This document shows positions 1-8,177 of a stretch of DNA of 64,000 bases, piece by piece. How positions within the stretch are numbered: the stretch's first letter is position 1; each line of letters starts with the position of its first letter. Origin of the DNA: Chthoniobacterales bacterium (GTDB lineage Bacteria > Verrucomicrobiota > Verrucomicrobiia > Chthoniobacterales > UBA10450); assembly GCA_013815325.1 (NCBI GenBank), contig JACDGM010000002.1, forward strand, positions 28,556 through 92,555. Direction: 5' to 3'. The notes under the pieces are model-generated. The model was not told the DNA's origin and ran no database searches. It saw only the letters and a list, made by a program, of their open reading frames with translations. Made by a program: the position numbers and the translations under genes.

Positions 1-236
1 GGCACTCCGGGCCGTTTCGCTTGAGCAAGCGCGAGAGCGTGAAGTCCATCAAGCTCTGGGAGGAATCGCTCCGCGAGAATGAGGTCGAGCTCCGGCGCGT
101 CCAGCGCCCTAACGAACTCTTCCTCCGTCCGCACGCGCTGGGCGGCGGACTCGATGCCGTTGCGTTCGAGCTCCGCGCGAACGACCGCGGCGTCGGCCGC
201 GCTGGCCTCCAGATGAACGATCTGCAATGGCGACAT
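1..236 (-). CDS. Response-regulator receiver-like protein, partial (runs off window start)
   Basis: Read manually on the minus strand from ATG at 236: MSPLQIVHLEASAADAAVVRAELERNGIESAAQRVRTEEEFVRALDAPELDLILAERFLPELDGLHALALAQAKRPGV; REC-like pattern (DLILxxxxLPxLDGLxAL). No stop before the window edge, so absent from the ORF track. Confidence 0.6.
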   Translation of the reverse strand, partial: MSPLQIVHLEASAADAAVVRAELERNGIESAAQRVRTEEEFVRALDAPELDLILAERFLPELDGLHALALAQAKRPGV

Positions 237-346
237 GGAGGGTGGACGTTGAGACGACCGCCGATTGGCCGCCGGGGTCCTTTCCTCGTTCACTCGTCCC
301 ACGTTCGCCAAGGCGCTGCCAGTTTCTTGAAGCATTGAAGCGTTAG

Positions 347-382
347 ATCGTTAGGTAAAAGACGACAATTTTGCCTAACGAT
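347..382. terminator. Hairpin built from an inverted pair of the CCTAACGA motif
   Basis: ATCGTTAGGtAAAAgacgacaaTTTTgCCTAACGAT lies just downstream of the POT transporter stop (minus strand). Confidence 0.6.
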
Positions 383-416
383 TAACTGACCTGAGTTATG
401 CGGCCCGATTCTCCGT

Positions 417-1841
417 TCACGGCATCCCGAGTTCGGTCGCCATCTCAGGCGGGCCGTGAATCCCAGGCTCCTGCGATTGGAGATACGTCCGTTCGCGGTA
501 GTGACGCGAGACGAAGACGTAAATGACGGCAGCAGCAAACATGAGCAGGGTGAAGAAACGGAAGTAATTCGCCCCTTCCAGATTCATGCCCGCCGCTTTC
601 AGTTTCGGGAGGAGGAAACTAATGAGCGACGGTATTTGATTTCCGAGCGCGATGGAGAGCAGCCACATCGCCATGAGCAAACTCTTCATGCGGTTCGGCG
701 CCTGCGTGTAGGAGAATTCCAAGCCGGTGATCGAAACCATGACTTCGCCCGCGCTCAGGATGATGTAGGCGAGGAATTGCCAGCCGACGTTCGGGTGGCC
801 GCCGTGATCGATGCTGAGTTGGATTCCCCAGATGACGACGAAGGAAAGGGCGGTGAGGAACAAGCCGATGCCGATCTTGCGCAAAGGCGTGAGGGGGAAG
901 ACGCGGCTGATCGCCGGATAGAGCCAGTAATTGAACAACGGAATCATCGCCAGGATGAAAATCCCGTTTACGACGTTTACCTGCTCGGGCAGAAAATTGA
1001 TCCCGAAGAAATGGAGATCCATATGCTGGCATTGGAGGGTCCATTCGCCGCCGCTGCTCTGATCCCAGAGCGCCCAGAAAATCATGGTGAAGGCAAAGAT
1101 CTTCCAGACACGCGCGAGCACGCTCCGCCCTTCCTTGCTCTTCAGGTCGCGCAGAAAGCCAAGCCCGGCCGGCGGGATGTGCACCATCTTCTTGCGGCCG
1201 AGCCAGAAGATGATCGTGGCGATAAACATCAACACGCCGGGAAGCCCAAAGGCGTAACGAGGTCCCCACTTCTCGCTACGGAGCAGAACCGGACAAAGCC
1301 AGATCGAAAAAGCCGAGCCGAGGTTGATAGAAAAATAGAACCAGCCAAAAACGCGGGCGAGCAAATGCTTGTTCGACTCGCCGAACTGGTCGCCGACGTT
1401 CGCCGAGACGCACGGCTTGATCCCGCCAGCGCCGGCGGCGATCAGGATCAGCCCGATCGCGAGCACCCATTTCTGTCCGAAAGCGATCGCAAATGATGTA
1501 TCCATCAACGCTAGGGTGAAATGGCCGAAGCAGTAAACGATGGAGAGATAAAGGATCGTCCGATATTTCCCCAGCCAGCCATCCGAAATGATCGCGCCGA
1601 AGAACGGCATCCAGTAAACCGAGGAAACGAATTGATGAAACCAGCCTTGCGCTTCGTTTTGCGGCATGCCCTCGAGCACGCCGGATTTATTCACCAGAAA
1701 CTGCGTCATGAATCCGATGAGGATGGTCCGCATCCCATAAAAGCTGAAGCGCTCCGCGCCTTCGTTCCCGATGATGTAAGGCACGCCCGGCGGCATCGTC
1801 GTGATGTTGGGCGGAGTGCGCAGGTATTTATCGTCGGCCAT
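417..1841 (-). CDS. POT/PTR family proton-dependent oligopeptide transporter (MFS)
   Basis: 474 aa multi-TM ORF with PTR2 signature NEGAERFSFYGMRTIL and GAGGIKPCVSANVGDQF. Confidence 0.92.
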   Translation of the reverse strand: MADDKYLRTPPNITTMPPGVPYIIGNEGAERFSFYGMRTILIGFMTQFLVNKSGVLEGMPQNEAQGWFHQFVSSVYWMPFFGAIISDGWLGKYRTILYLSIVYCFGHFTLALMDTSFAIAFGQKWVLAIGLILIAAGAGGIKPCVSANVGDQFGESNKHLLARVFGWFYFSINLGSAFSIWLCPVLLRSEKWGPRYAFGLPGVLMFIATIIFWLGRKKMVHIPPAGLGFLRDLKSKEGRSVLARVWKIFAFTMIFWALWDQSSGGEWTLQCQHMDLHFFGINFLPEQVNVVNGIFILAMIPLFNYWLYPAISRVFPLTPLRKIGIGLFLTALSFVVIWGIQLSIDHGGHPNVGWQFLAYIILSAGEVMVSITGLEFSYTQAPNRMKSLLMAMWLLSIALGNQIPSLISFLLPKLKAAGMNLEGANYFRFFTLLMFAAAVIYVFVSRHYRERTYLQSQEPGIHGPPEMATELGMP

Positions 1842-1887
1842 GGCGCTGCTTTTCGTTAGGCTGGTTTTTTGTCTGCGCTTTTGCAGC

Positions 1888-1965
1888 GCGGATTACACGG
1901 ATAGGGAAGCTCGATTCGGGCCCTCCTGGATCTCTGCTCTCCATCCGTGGCGTCAGTGTAATCCG
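1888..1965. repeat. Inverted repeat of GCGGATTACACGGAT type
   Basis: gcggattacacggat (1888-1902) and atccgtggcgtcagtgtaatccg (1943-1965), one arm with a short insertion. Confidence 0.55.
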
Positions 1966-1983
1966 TTGTTCAAACTTTTTTCG

Positions 1984-2205
1984 TTAGGGCGTTTGACCTG
2001 GAAAAAAATTGGCGGGCGTGGGCGAAAGAGGCGGGGTGGGGATGGCGGCCTTCACTTCCTCTCTTCCGGGCTGGAGCGGGTGGAAATGTTCCCGTTGCAA
2101 TTCGGGCAGCTCGCCCGGGTGATGACGTTCGCAGGAGGTGAAAACGAGAAGCAAACCGGCGAGCACGCCGAGCGGAGAGAGCCGAGGACGAAACATGCGC
2201 GGCAA
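1984..2205 (-). CDS. Small putative lipoprotein
   Basis: 73 aa with hydrophobic leader and lipobox-like LLLVFTSC; stop codon lies inside a CCTAACGA motif. Confidence 0.4.
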   Translation of the reverse strand: MPRMFRPRLSPLGVLAGLLLVFTSCERHHPGELPELQREHFHPLQPGREEVKAAIPTPPLSPTPANFFPGQTP

Positions 2206-2282
2206 GAGTAAGGGGCCAGTCGCGCGCCGCGCAACAAAAAGATTGGCGCGGCGCAGCCCGGGCTCCTAGCCTTCTGCGCACG

Positions 2283-2699
2283 ATGCGATCTGCTCGGACG
2301 CTCCTCTGTCTCATCGCACTCGGCCTTTCCTCTTGCCGCACGACACCGGAGATGCCGGCGAATATTCCTCCGACCATTGACGGCTACAAAAAGGTTGTCG
2401 AAGACCAGCTCGGGCCCGTTTGGTATCGCGAGGTCGCGGCGAACCCGGGAACGACAACCGGAACAGTGAAATTGACCTTCGAATTACCCGCTGCGGGCGG
2501 ACGGGCGCGCAATCTCAAAACCGTTTCCAACGACAGCGGAGTCGCGGACGAGAGAATTGCCCGCGCGGCGGTCGGGCGGCTGCGTGTGCCGCCCATCCCA
2601 GCGGCTATTCTCAAGGCAGCGCGCAAAGACTATCTCGCGTTCGACGAGAGTTCACCGTTTACCCGAACCCGCCAGCTTCGCCGGCGCCCGCACCGCTGA
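2283..2699 (+). CDS. Putative lipoprotein, possible TonB C-terminal-like domain
   Basis: Leader MRSARTLLCLIALGLSSC lipobox; followed by GTVKLTFELPAAG...LKTVSNDSGVADERIARAAVGRLRVPPIP. Confidence 0.6.
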   Translation: MRSARTLLCLIALGLSSCRTTPEMPANIPPTIDGYKKVVEDQLGPVWYREVAANPGTTTGTVKLTFELPAAGGRARNLKTVSNDSGVADERIARAAVGRLRVPPIPAAILKAARKDYLAFDESSPFTRTRQLRRRPHR

Positions 2700-2700
2700 A

Positions 2701-2726
2701 ACGTTAGGCGCGACTTTGGCCTAACG
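2701..2726. terminator. Hairpin of inverted near-motif copies
   Basis: acgttaggcgcgactttggcctaacgg: CGTTAGGC/GCCTAACG arms immediately after the 2283-2699 stop. Confidence 0.55.
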
Positions 2727-2761
2727 GATTGCGCGACCGGCGGGCAGTGCCAGTTTAGCGC

Positions 2762-4981
2762 ATGTTGAACCGACTCCTGCGGACCGCTCTTCTTCCATTG
2801 GTTTGCCTAACGATCGCGCCGCTGGGCCACGCCGCCGCGGAAAAGAAACGCAACATCACTGAGAAAGATCTTTTCGATTTCGTCTGGATCGGCAACCCGC
2901 AGGTTTCGCCCGATGGCGCGCGCGTTGTTTACGTCCGCGTGGTCGTGAACGAAAAGAAGGAGGGCTACGACACGTCCCTCTGGATGCTAGCGACGGCCGG
3001 TGGCGAGGCGCCGCGGCAACTCACGAACGGCCCGCACGATGGCGGCGCGCGCTGGTCGCCGGATGGGAAGCTCCTCGTTTTCACCCGCGCAGACGAGAAG
3101 GACGGGAAGCCGCAGCCACCTCAGCTTTGCCTGCTCTCGATGGCCGGCGGCGACGCTTTTGTTTTCACTGATCTGCCGAAGGGAGCGGGCGATCCGAAGT
3201 GGTCGCCGGATGGGAAATGGATCGTCTTCACCGAAAGTTCGAATCCCGAGGATCTCGCGAAACAGGCGGCGAAGAAAAAGAAGGAGAAAGCAGGAGAAAA
3301 GGCAGAGGAAGAGCACGAGAGTGACGTGCACGTTATCACGCAGGCAGTCTACCGCGAAAACGACGAAGGCTATCTCGACCCGAAACGTCCGCAGCATCTT
3401 TGGATTATCCAGGCACTGCAGAGTGCGGACGAAAAGCGCGAGCCCCGCCAGCTCACGAGCGGTCGCTTCGACGAGGGCAACGCCTTTTGGTCGAAGGACG
3501 GCGCGCAGATTTACTTCACCTCGCTGCACGTGGTCGAGCCGTATTACGAGCTGCCCAAGACAGAGCTCTACGTCATCCCCGCGAAAGGTGGCGACGCGAA
3601 ACTGTTGCTCACCATTCCGATGGACACCGGTGCACTCGCGCTCAGCCCGGACGGCAAGAGCGCGGCCTTTGTCGCCTCCGTGGACGAGCCGGTGAACTCC
3701 TATACGCAGCCCGATCTCTGGACGATCGATCTCACGCCGGGCGCGCAGGCGCGCAACCTAACGAGTGGATTTGATGACGACGCGGGCGCCGGCGTTTTCG
3801 GCGATAACGCCGCGCCGCGCGGGTTGGGCGGCAACGCGCCTGTCTGGTCAGCCGATGGCAAAACCATCATCGATATTTACGCCAAGGAAGGGCAGACACA
3901 GCTCGCCGCCTTCGACGTCGCGAACAGTGCCGTCACGGACCTGACGCATGGCAAACAGGCGATCATTCGTTATTCCGCGGCGGCCGATGGGAAAAAAACC
4001 GTTTGCCTCGTTTCCACTCCGACGCGCATCAACGACTTGTTCTGCATCGACCAGCCGGGAGCGGAGCCGCGCCAGCTCACGCACGTTAACGATACCCTCT
4101 TCGCCCAGCTTAACCTGACCGAGCCGGAGGAAATCTGGTACGAGAGCTTCGACGGCAAACGCGTTCAGGCCTGGGTGCAAAGGCCGCCGGGATTCGACCC
4201 GACGAAAAAATATCCACTCATTCTCAACATCCACGGCGGGCCGCACGCCGCCTACGGCTACATCTTCGAACACGAGTTCCAGTGGATGGCAGCGAAGGGT
4301 TACGTCGTGCTTTATCCAAACCCGCGCGGAAGCACGAGCTACGGCCAGCAATTCGGGAACATCATCCAATACAAATATCCCGGCGACGATTTCAAGGACC
4401 TGATGGCGAGCGTGGATGAGGTCGTTAGGCGCGGAGGGATCGACGAGAAAAAACTGGGTGTGACGGGCGGAAGCGGCGGCGGGCTGCTGACCGATTGGGT
4501 CGTCGGTCACACCGACCGCTTCGCCGCTGCGGTGGCCCAGCGCGACATCGCAGATTGGGCGGACTGGTGGTACACGGCGGATTTCACGCTCTTCCAGCCG
4601 AGCTGGTTCAAGACGCCGCCGTTCCTCGATACGGAAGGCGACTACAAAGCGCGTTCGCCGATCACTTCCATCAACAACGTCAAGACGCCGCTCATGCTCG
4701 TGCTCGGCGAAGACGACACGCGCACCCCGCCGGGAGCGGGCGGCGAGCAGATGTTTCGCGCGCTCAAGTTCCGCAAAATCCCGACGGTGATGGTGAAGTT
4801 CCCTAACGAGACCCACGAGCTCTCACGCTCCGGTCAGCCTTGGCATCGGGTCGAGCGGCTCGAGCACATCGTTGGCTGGTTCGATCACTGGCTGCTCGGC
4901 GTGGCGAAACCGGAATACGAGGTCGCCCCGAAGGATGAAGTGTCGGCGAAACCGAAACCGCCGGCGGAGAAAAGGCCTTAG
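2762..4981 (+). CDS. S9 family prolyl oligopeptidase/acylaminoacyl-peptidase
   Basis: 739 aa, signal peptide, WD40-like propeller repeats (SPDGKxxxF), catalytic domain HGGPHAAYGY and GGSGGGLLTDW. Confidence 0.93.
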   Translation: MLNRLLRTALLPLVCLTIAPLGHAAAEKKRNITEKDLFDFVWIGNPQVSPDGARVVYVRVVVNEKKEGYDTSLWMLATAGGEAPRQLTNGPHDGGARWSPDGKLLVFTRADEKDGKPQPPQLCLLSMAGGDAFVFTDLPKGAGDPKWSPDGKWIVFTESSNPEDLAKQAAKKKKEKAGEKAEEEHESDVHVITQAVYRENDEGYLDPKRPQHLWIIQALQSADEKREPRQLTSGRFDEGNAFWSKDGAQIYFTSLHVVEPYYELPKTELYVIPAKGGDAKLLLTIPMDTGALALSPDGKSAAFVASVDEPVNSYTQPDLWTIDLTPGAQARNLTSGFDDDAGAGVFGDNAAPRGLGGNAPVWSADGKTIIDIYAKEGQTQLAAFDVANSAVTDLTHGKQAIIRYSAAADGKKTVCLVSTPTRINDLFCIDQPGAEPRQLTHVNDTLFAQLNLTEPEEIWYESFDGKRVQAWVQRPPGFDPTKKYPLILNIHGGPHAAYGYIFEHEFQWMAAKGYVVLYPNPRGSTSYGQQFGNIIQYKYPGDDFKDLMASVDEVVRRGGIDEKKLGVTGGSGGGLLTDWVVGHTDRFAAAVAQRDIADWADWWYTADFTLFQPSWFKTPPFLDTEGDYKARSPITSINNVKTPLMLVLGEDDTRTPPGAGGEQMFRALKFRKIPTVMVKFPNETHELSRSGQPWHRVERLEHIVGWFDHWLLGVAKPEYEVAPKDEVSAKPKPPAEKRP

Positions 4982-5057
4982 ACAGGATTAACAGGATGGG
5001 AAGAATCCGCTGCGCAGTTCTTCTCTCTTAATCCCAATAATCCTGTTGATCCTGTCT
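4980..5057. repeat. AGACAGGATTAACAGGAT inverted repeat
   Basis: Arms agacaggattaacaggat (4980-4997) and atcctgttgatcctgtct (5040-5057), 17/18 complementary; related copy at 55510-55588. Confidence 0.8.
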
Positions 5058-5109
5058 AATAAACACAGCAGGCCTTGTCACGGCCGCGGCCTTTTGCGAA
5101 CGTCACTCG

Positions 5110-6174
5110 ATGCGGATCCCAAAGCAGAACTACGCCGACATCGAGCGCATCATCGAATTCGATTTCGTCCGCGCGACCGAAGCCGCCGCCCTCAATGCGC
5201 TCGCCTGGCTCGGCCGCGGCGAAAAGGAAAAAGCCGACGCGGCCGCCTGCGACGCGATCCGCGGGATGTTCGACCTCATGAACATCTGCGGCGAAGTCGT
5301 CATCGGCGAGGGGATCAAAGACGACGCGCCCGGTATTTTCAAAGGCGAACAACTCGGCATGTGGCTGCCGGGCGCGCCGCAATTCGACATCGCCCTCGAC
5401 CCGATCGACGGGACCACGAACATCGCCAAAGGCGCGCCGAACTCGATCACCTGCATCGCGGCGGCGAGTCCGGAAAAAGGAGTCAACGTCGCGCTCCGCG
5501 ACATCCCGTCGTTCTATATGATGAAGCTGGCTTACGGCCCAGCCGTCATTCGCAGCATGAAGGTCGCGGGGATCGAGACTTTGAAACTCGAGAGCCCGAT
5601 CGAGGAGACGCTCATTACTGTGGCGAAGGCCTCTAACAAGCGCGTGCAGGACGTCGTCGTCATGATGCTTGACCGGCCGCGCCACAAAAAAATCGTCGCG
5701 GAAATACGGCGCGTTGGCGCGTCGTTGCGCATGATCAGCGATGGAGACATCGCAGCGGCGATGGCCCCGTCTTATCCGGAGAGCGGGATCGATCTTTACG
5801 TTGGCATCGGTGGTTCGCCTGAAGCCGTTCTGGCCGCGGCGGGAATCAAGTGTCTCGGCGGCGATATGCAATGCATGATGTGGCCGCGGGATGAAAACGA
5901 GCGCACGGAGTTGATCGCCGCGGGCCATGAAGCGGATCTGGGCCGCGTCTTTTTCGTCGACGACCTCGCGAACGGAAAAAACATTATCTTCTGCGCGACT
6001 GGCATCAGCGACAGCGCGCTGTTGCGCGGAGTGAAATCACAAGGCGCGAACGCGATTACTCATTCAGTCTTGATGCGCGCGAAAAGTAAAACCGTCCGCT
6101 TCATCCGCGCTTCGCACGATTTGCAAAGCAAGACGATCCGGCTGCGCTCCGATAATCGCGAACACGGACTTTGA
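5110..6174 (+). CDS. glpX: Class II fructose-1,6-bisphosphatase (GlpX)
   Basis: 354 aa; ICGEVVIGEGIKDDAPGIFKGEQLG, DPIDGTTNIAKGAPNSI, GGSPEAVLAAAGIKCLGGDMQ. Confidence 0.93.
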   Translation: MRIPKQNYADIERIIEFDFVRATEAAALNALAWLGRGEKEKADAAACDAIRGMFDLMNICGEVVIGEGIKDDAPGIFKGEQLGMWLPGAPQFDIALDPIDGTTNIAKGAPNSITCIAAASPEKGVNVALRDIPSFYMMKLAYGPAVIRSMKVAGIETLKLESPIEETLITVAKASNKRVQDVVVMMLDRPRHKKIVAEIRRVGASLRMISDGDIAAAMAPSYPESGIDLYVGIGGSPEAVLAAAGIKCLGGDMQCMMWPRDENERTELIAAGHEADLGRVFFVDDLANGKNIIFCATGISDSALLRGVKSQGANAITHSVLMRAKSKTVRFIRASHDLQSKTIRLRSDNREHGL

Positions 6175-6240
6175 AGAAGAATGAAGGATGAAATTAAACC
6201 TCGTTGGAGCCACTCCTTTCATGTTTCATCCTTTCTTCAA
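6175..6240. terminator. Inverted repeat downstream of glpX
   Basis: gaagaatgaaggatgaaat ... atgtttcatcctttcttc. Confidence 0.45.
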
Positions 6241-6297
6241 ATCTCCTGCTCGACATGCGAGACGTCTCCTGTTCAAATCAGATAACCAACGCCGCTT

Positions 6298-6696
6298 ATG
6301 AGACAAATACCGAAATCTGAACTGTCGCCAGATAATGGCGCGATCATCGACACGAAATGGAAATTGGAACCGCTGAGTTACCACTCTTGCGCCGCGGGTC
6401 CCTCCCACGAGAAACCGACGGACGGGAACCTCCACTTGCCCGAGGTTATTATCTACGACCACGTCGGCTTCAAAGGCGCCTACGCGCGGACGAACTTGAG
6501 CTTCCATTTTCTCGGGACCTTTTGGAACGATCGTATCAGCTCTTTGATCGTCGTTAGCGGCGTCTGGCGCTTTTATCGCGACGAGTACTACAAGGGCGAT
6601 CACTGGGATCTTGGTCCGGGCTTTTACGAATGCTTCTTCACCGACGCCGGCCCGGATGACGTCGTCAGTTCATTTAAGGCTATTTCGTTAACCTAA
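6298..6696 (+). CDS. Beta/gamma-crystallin family protein
   Basis: 132 aa; EVIIYDHVGFKGAYARTNLS...RISSLIVVSGVWRFYRDEYYKGDHWDLGPGFYE matches Greek-key motif spacing. Stop TAA lies inside CCTAACGA. Confidence 0.75.
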   Translation: MRQIPKSELSPDNGAIIDTKWKLEPLSYHSCAAGPSHEKPTDGNLHLPEVIIYDHVGFKGAYARTNLSFHFLGTFWNDRISSLIVVSGVWRFYRDEYYKGDHWDLGPGFYECFFTDAGPDDVVSSFKAISLT

Positions 6697-6942
6697 CGAA
6701 CGGGCAAATCGCGATGTGCGCGGGTGTCTTCACCCGCGTCGAAGGGGCGATATGGGACCGGACGAGCGCGCGCGCGGCATTTCGATCTGGAATCACTGTT
6801 TGCCCTCGTCACCCTCGCGGGTCTCTCGTCGAGAACCGCTTCATCATTCTACGGGAGGACGCCGTCGATGGCATATTCCTTTTATTTTGCCTCCGAATGA
6901 TCCAGATGCAGAGCTCGGGGCACTCGTCTAAGTTGCCCTCCG

Positions 6943-8031
6943 ATGGTCGCGCTGGGGCAGATATCGCTGGAGCAAAAAATCCTCACGGGAGAGCGAATCT
7001 CCGCCACGGAAGCGCTCGAGATATATCGCTGGCCACTCGCCGAACTGGGGGCGCTGGCTGATGAGCGGCGCGACCTGGCGAAGGCGAAAAGTTACGACGG
7101 CAGCGGACGCGAGATCGTCACGTACATCGTCGATCGCAACATCAATTACACGAACGTTTGCAATGTTTATTGCAAATTCTGCGCGTTTTACCGGACGGAA
7201 AGGGATGAGGATCATTACGTCCTCACGCGCGAGCAATTTGACCAGAAGCTCGATGAGCTGACCGCCGCCGGCGGAGTGCAAATCCTCATGCAGGGCGGAC
7301 ATCATCCCAAGCTCGGCTTTGATTGGTACCTCGAGCTGCTCCATCACATCCGGGAGAAATATCCGCACATCAACATCCACGGTTTCAGCCCGCCGGAGTT
7401 TCAGCATTTCGCGGAGACGTTCGCAATGCCGCTGCGCGAGGTGATTTCCCGCTTCAAGGAGGCCGGGCTCGGATCGATCCCGGGCGGTGGCGGGGAGATC
7501 CTCGTCGATTCCGTTAGGAAACGGATCGCGCCGCTCAAGTGCAAGAGCGATCAATGGCTCGAAGTGATGCAGGTCGCGCACGAGCTGGGTTTGAAATCGA
7601 GCGCCACGATGATGTTCGGCCATGTCGAGACGGTCGAGGATCGGGTGCAGCATTTGCAGCGGCTGCGCGACCAGCAAGACGCGAGCGGCGGCTTCACCGC
7701 GTTCATCTGCTGGACGTTTCAGCCCCAGCACACAGTGTTAAGAGTCGAGCATCCAACCGGCTCTGCCGAGTATCTGCGGATGCAGGCGCTGGCGCGGATT
7801 TTTCTCGATAACATTCCCAACATCCAAAGCTCCTGGGTGACGCAAGGGCCGAAGATCGGGCAGGTCGCGCTCAAGTATGGCGCGAATGATTTCGGCTCGG
7901 TCATGATGGAAGAAAACGTCGTGAGCAGCGCGGGCACGACCTTCCAGCTCGACGCGGAGAAGATCGAAGCGCTGATTCGCGGGGCCGGTTACGAGCCGCG
8001 ACGGCGCAACAACTGGTATGAGCTCATTTGA
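6943..8031 (+). CDS. mqnC: Cyclic dehypoxanthine futalosine synthase (radical SAM, menaquinone pathway)
   Basis: 362 aa; NINYTNVCNVYCKFCAFYR (CxxxCxxC), QILMQGGHHPKLGFDWYLELL, GLGSIPGGGGEIL. Confidence 0.93.
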   Translation: MVALGQISLEQKILTGERISATEALEIYRWPLAELGALADERRDLAKAKSYDGSGREIVTYIVDRNINYTNVCNVYCKFCAFYRTERDEDHYVLTREQFDQKLDELTAAGGVQILMQGGHHPKLGFDWYLELLHHIREKYPHINIHGFSPPEFQHFAETFAMPLREVISRFKEAGLGSIPGGGGEILVDSVRKRIAPLKCKSDQWLEVMQVAHELGLKSSATMMFGHVETVEDRVQHLQRLRDQQDASGGFTAFICWTFQPQHTVLRVEHPTGSAEYLRMQALARIFLDNIPNIQSSWVTQGPKIGQVALKYGANDFGSVMMEENVVSSAGTTFQLDAEKIEALIRGAGYEPRRRNNWYELI

Positions 8032-8051
8032 TTGCCGACTGATGATTGCTG

Positions 8052-8092
8052 ATTGCTGATTGGAAGAGCAGCAATCAGCAATTCTTCCAACT
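8052..8092. terminator. Inverted repeat downstream of mqnC
   Basis: attgctgattggaagagcagcaatcagcaattcttcc. Confidence 0.45.
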
Positions 8093-8177
8093 CCTGCCTT
8101 GACGTTGCCGTCCGCATTACCCATCTAGTACGCGAAATTCTCCGTAACTTTCTTCCGGCTTAGCGGTCGTTTTTTCT

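Noticed and set aside
456-1496. Long plus-strand ORF of 346 aa opposite the POT transporter
   Set aside because: Charged low-complexity translation antisense to a clear transporter; shadow ORF of GC-rich DNA.
3848-4816. 322-aa minus ORF inside the S9 peptidase
   Set aside because: Antisense shadow with no recognisable domain.
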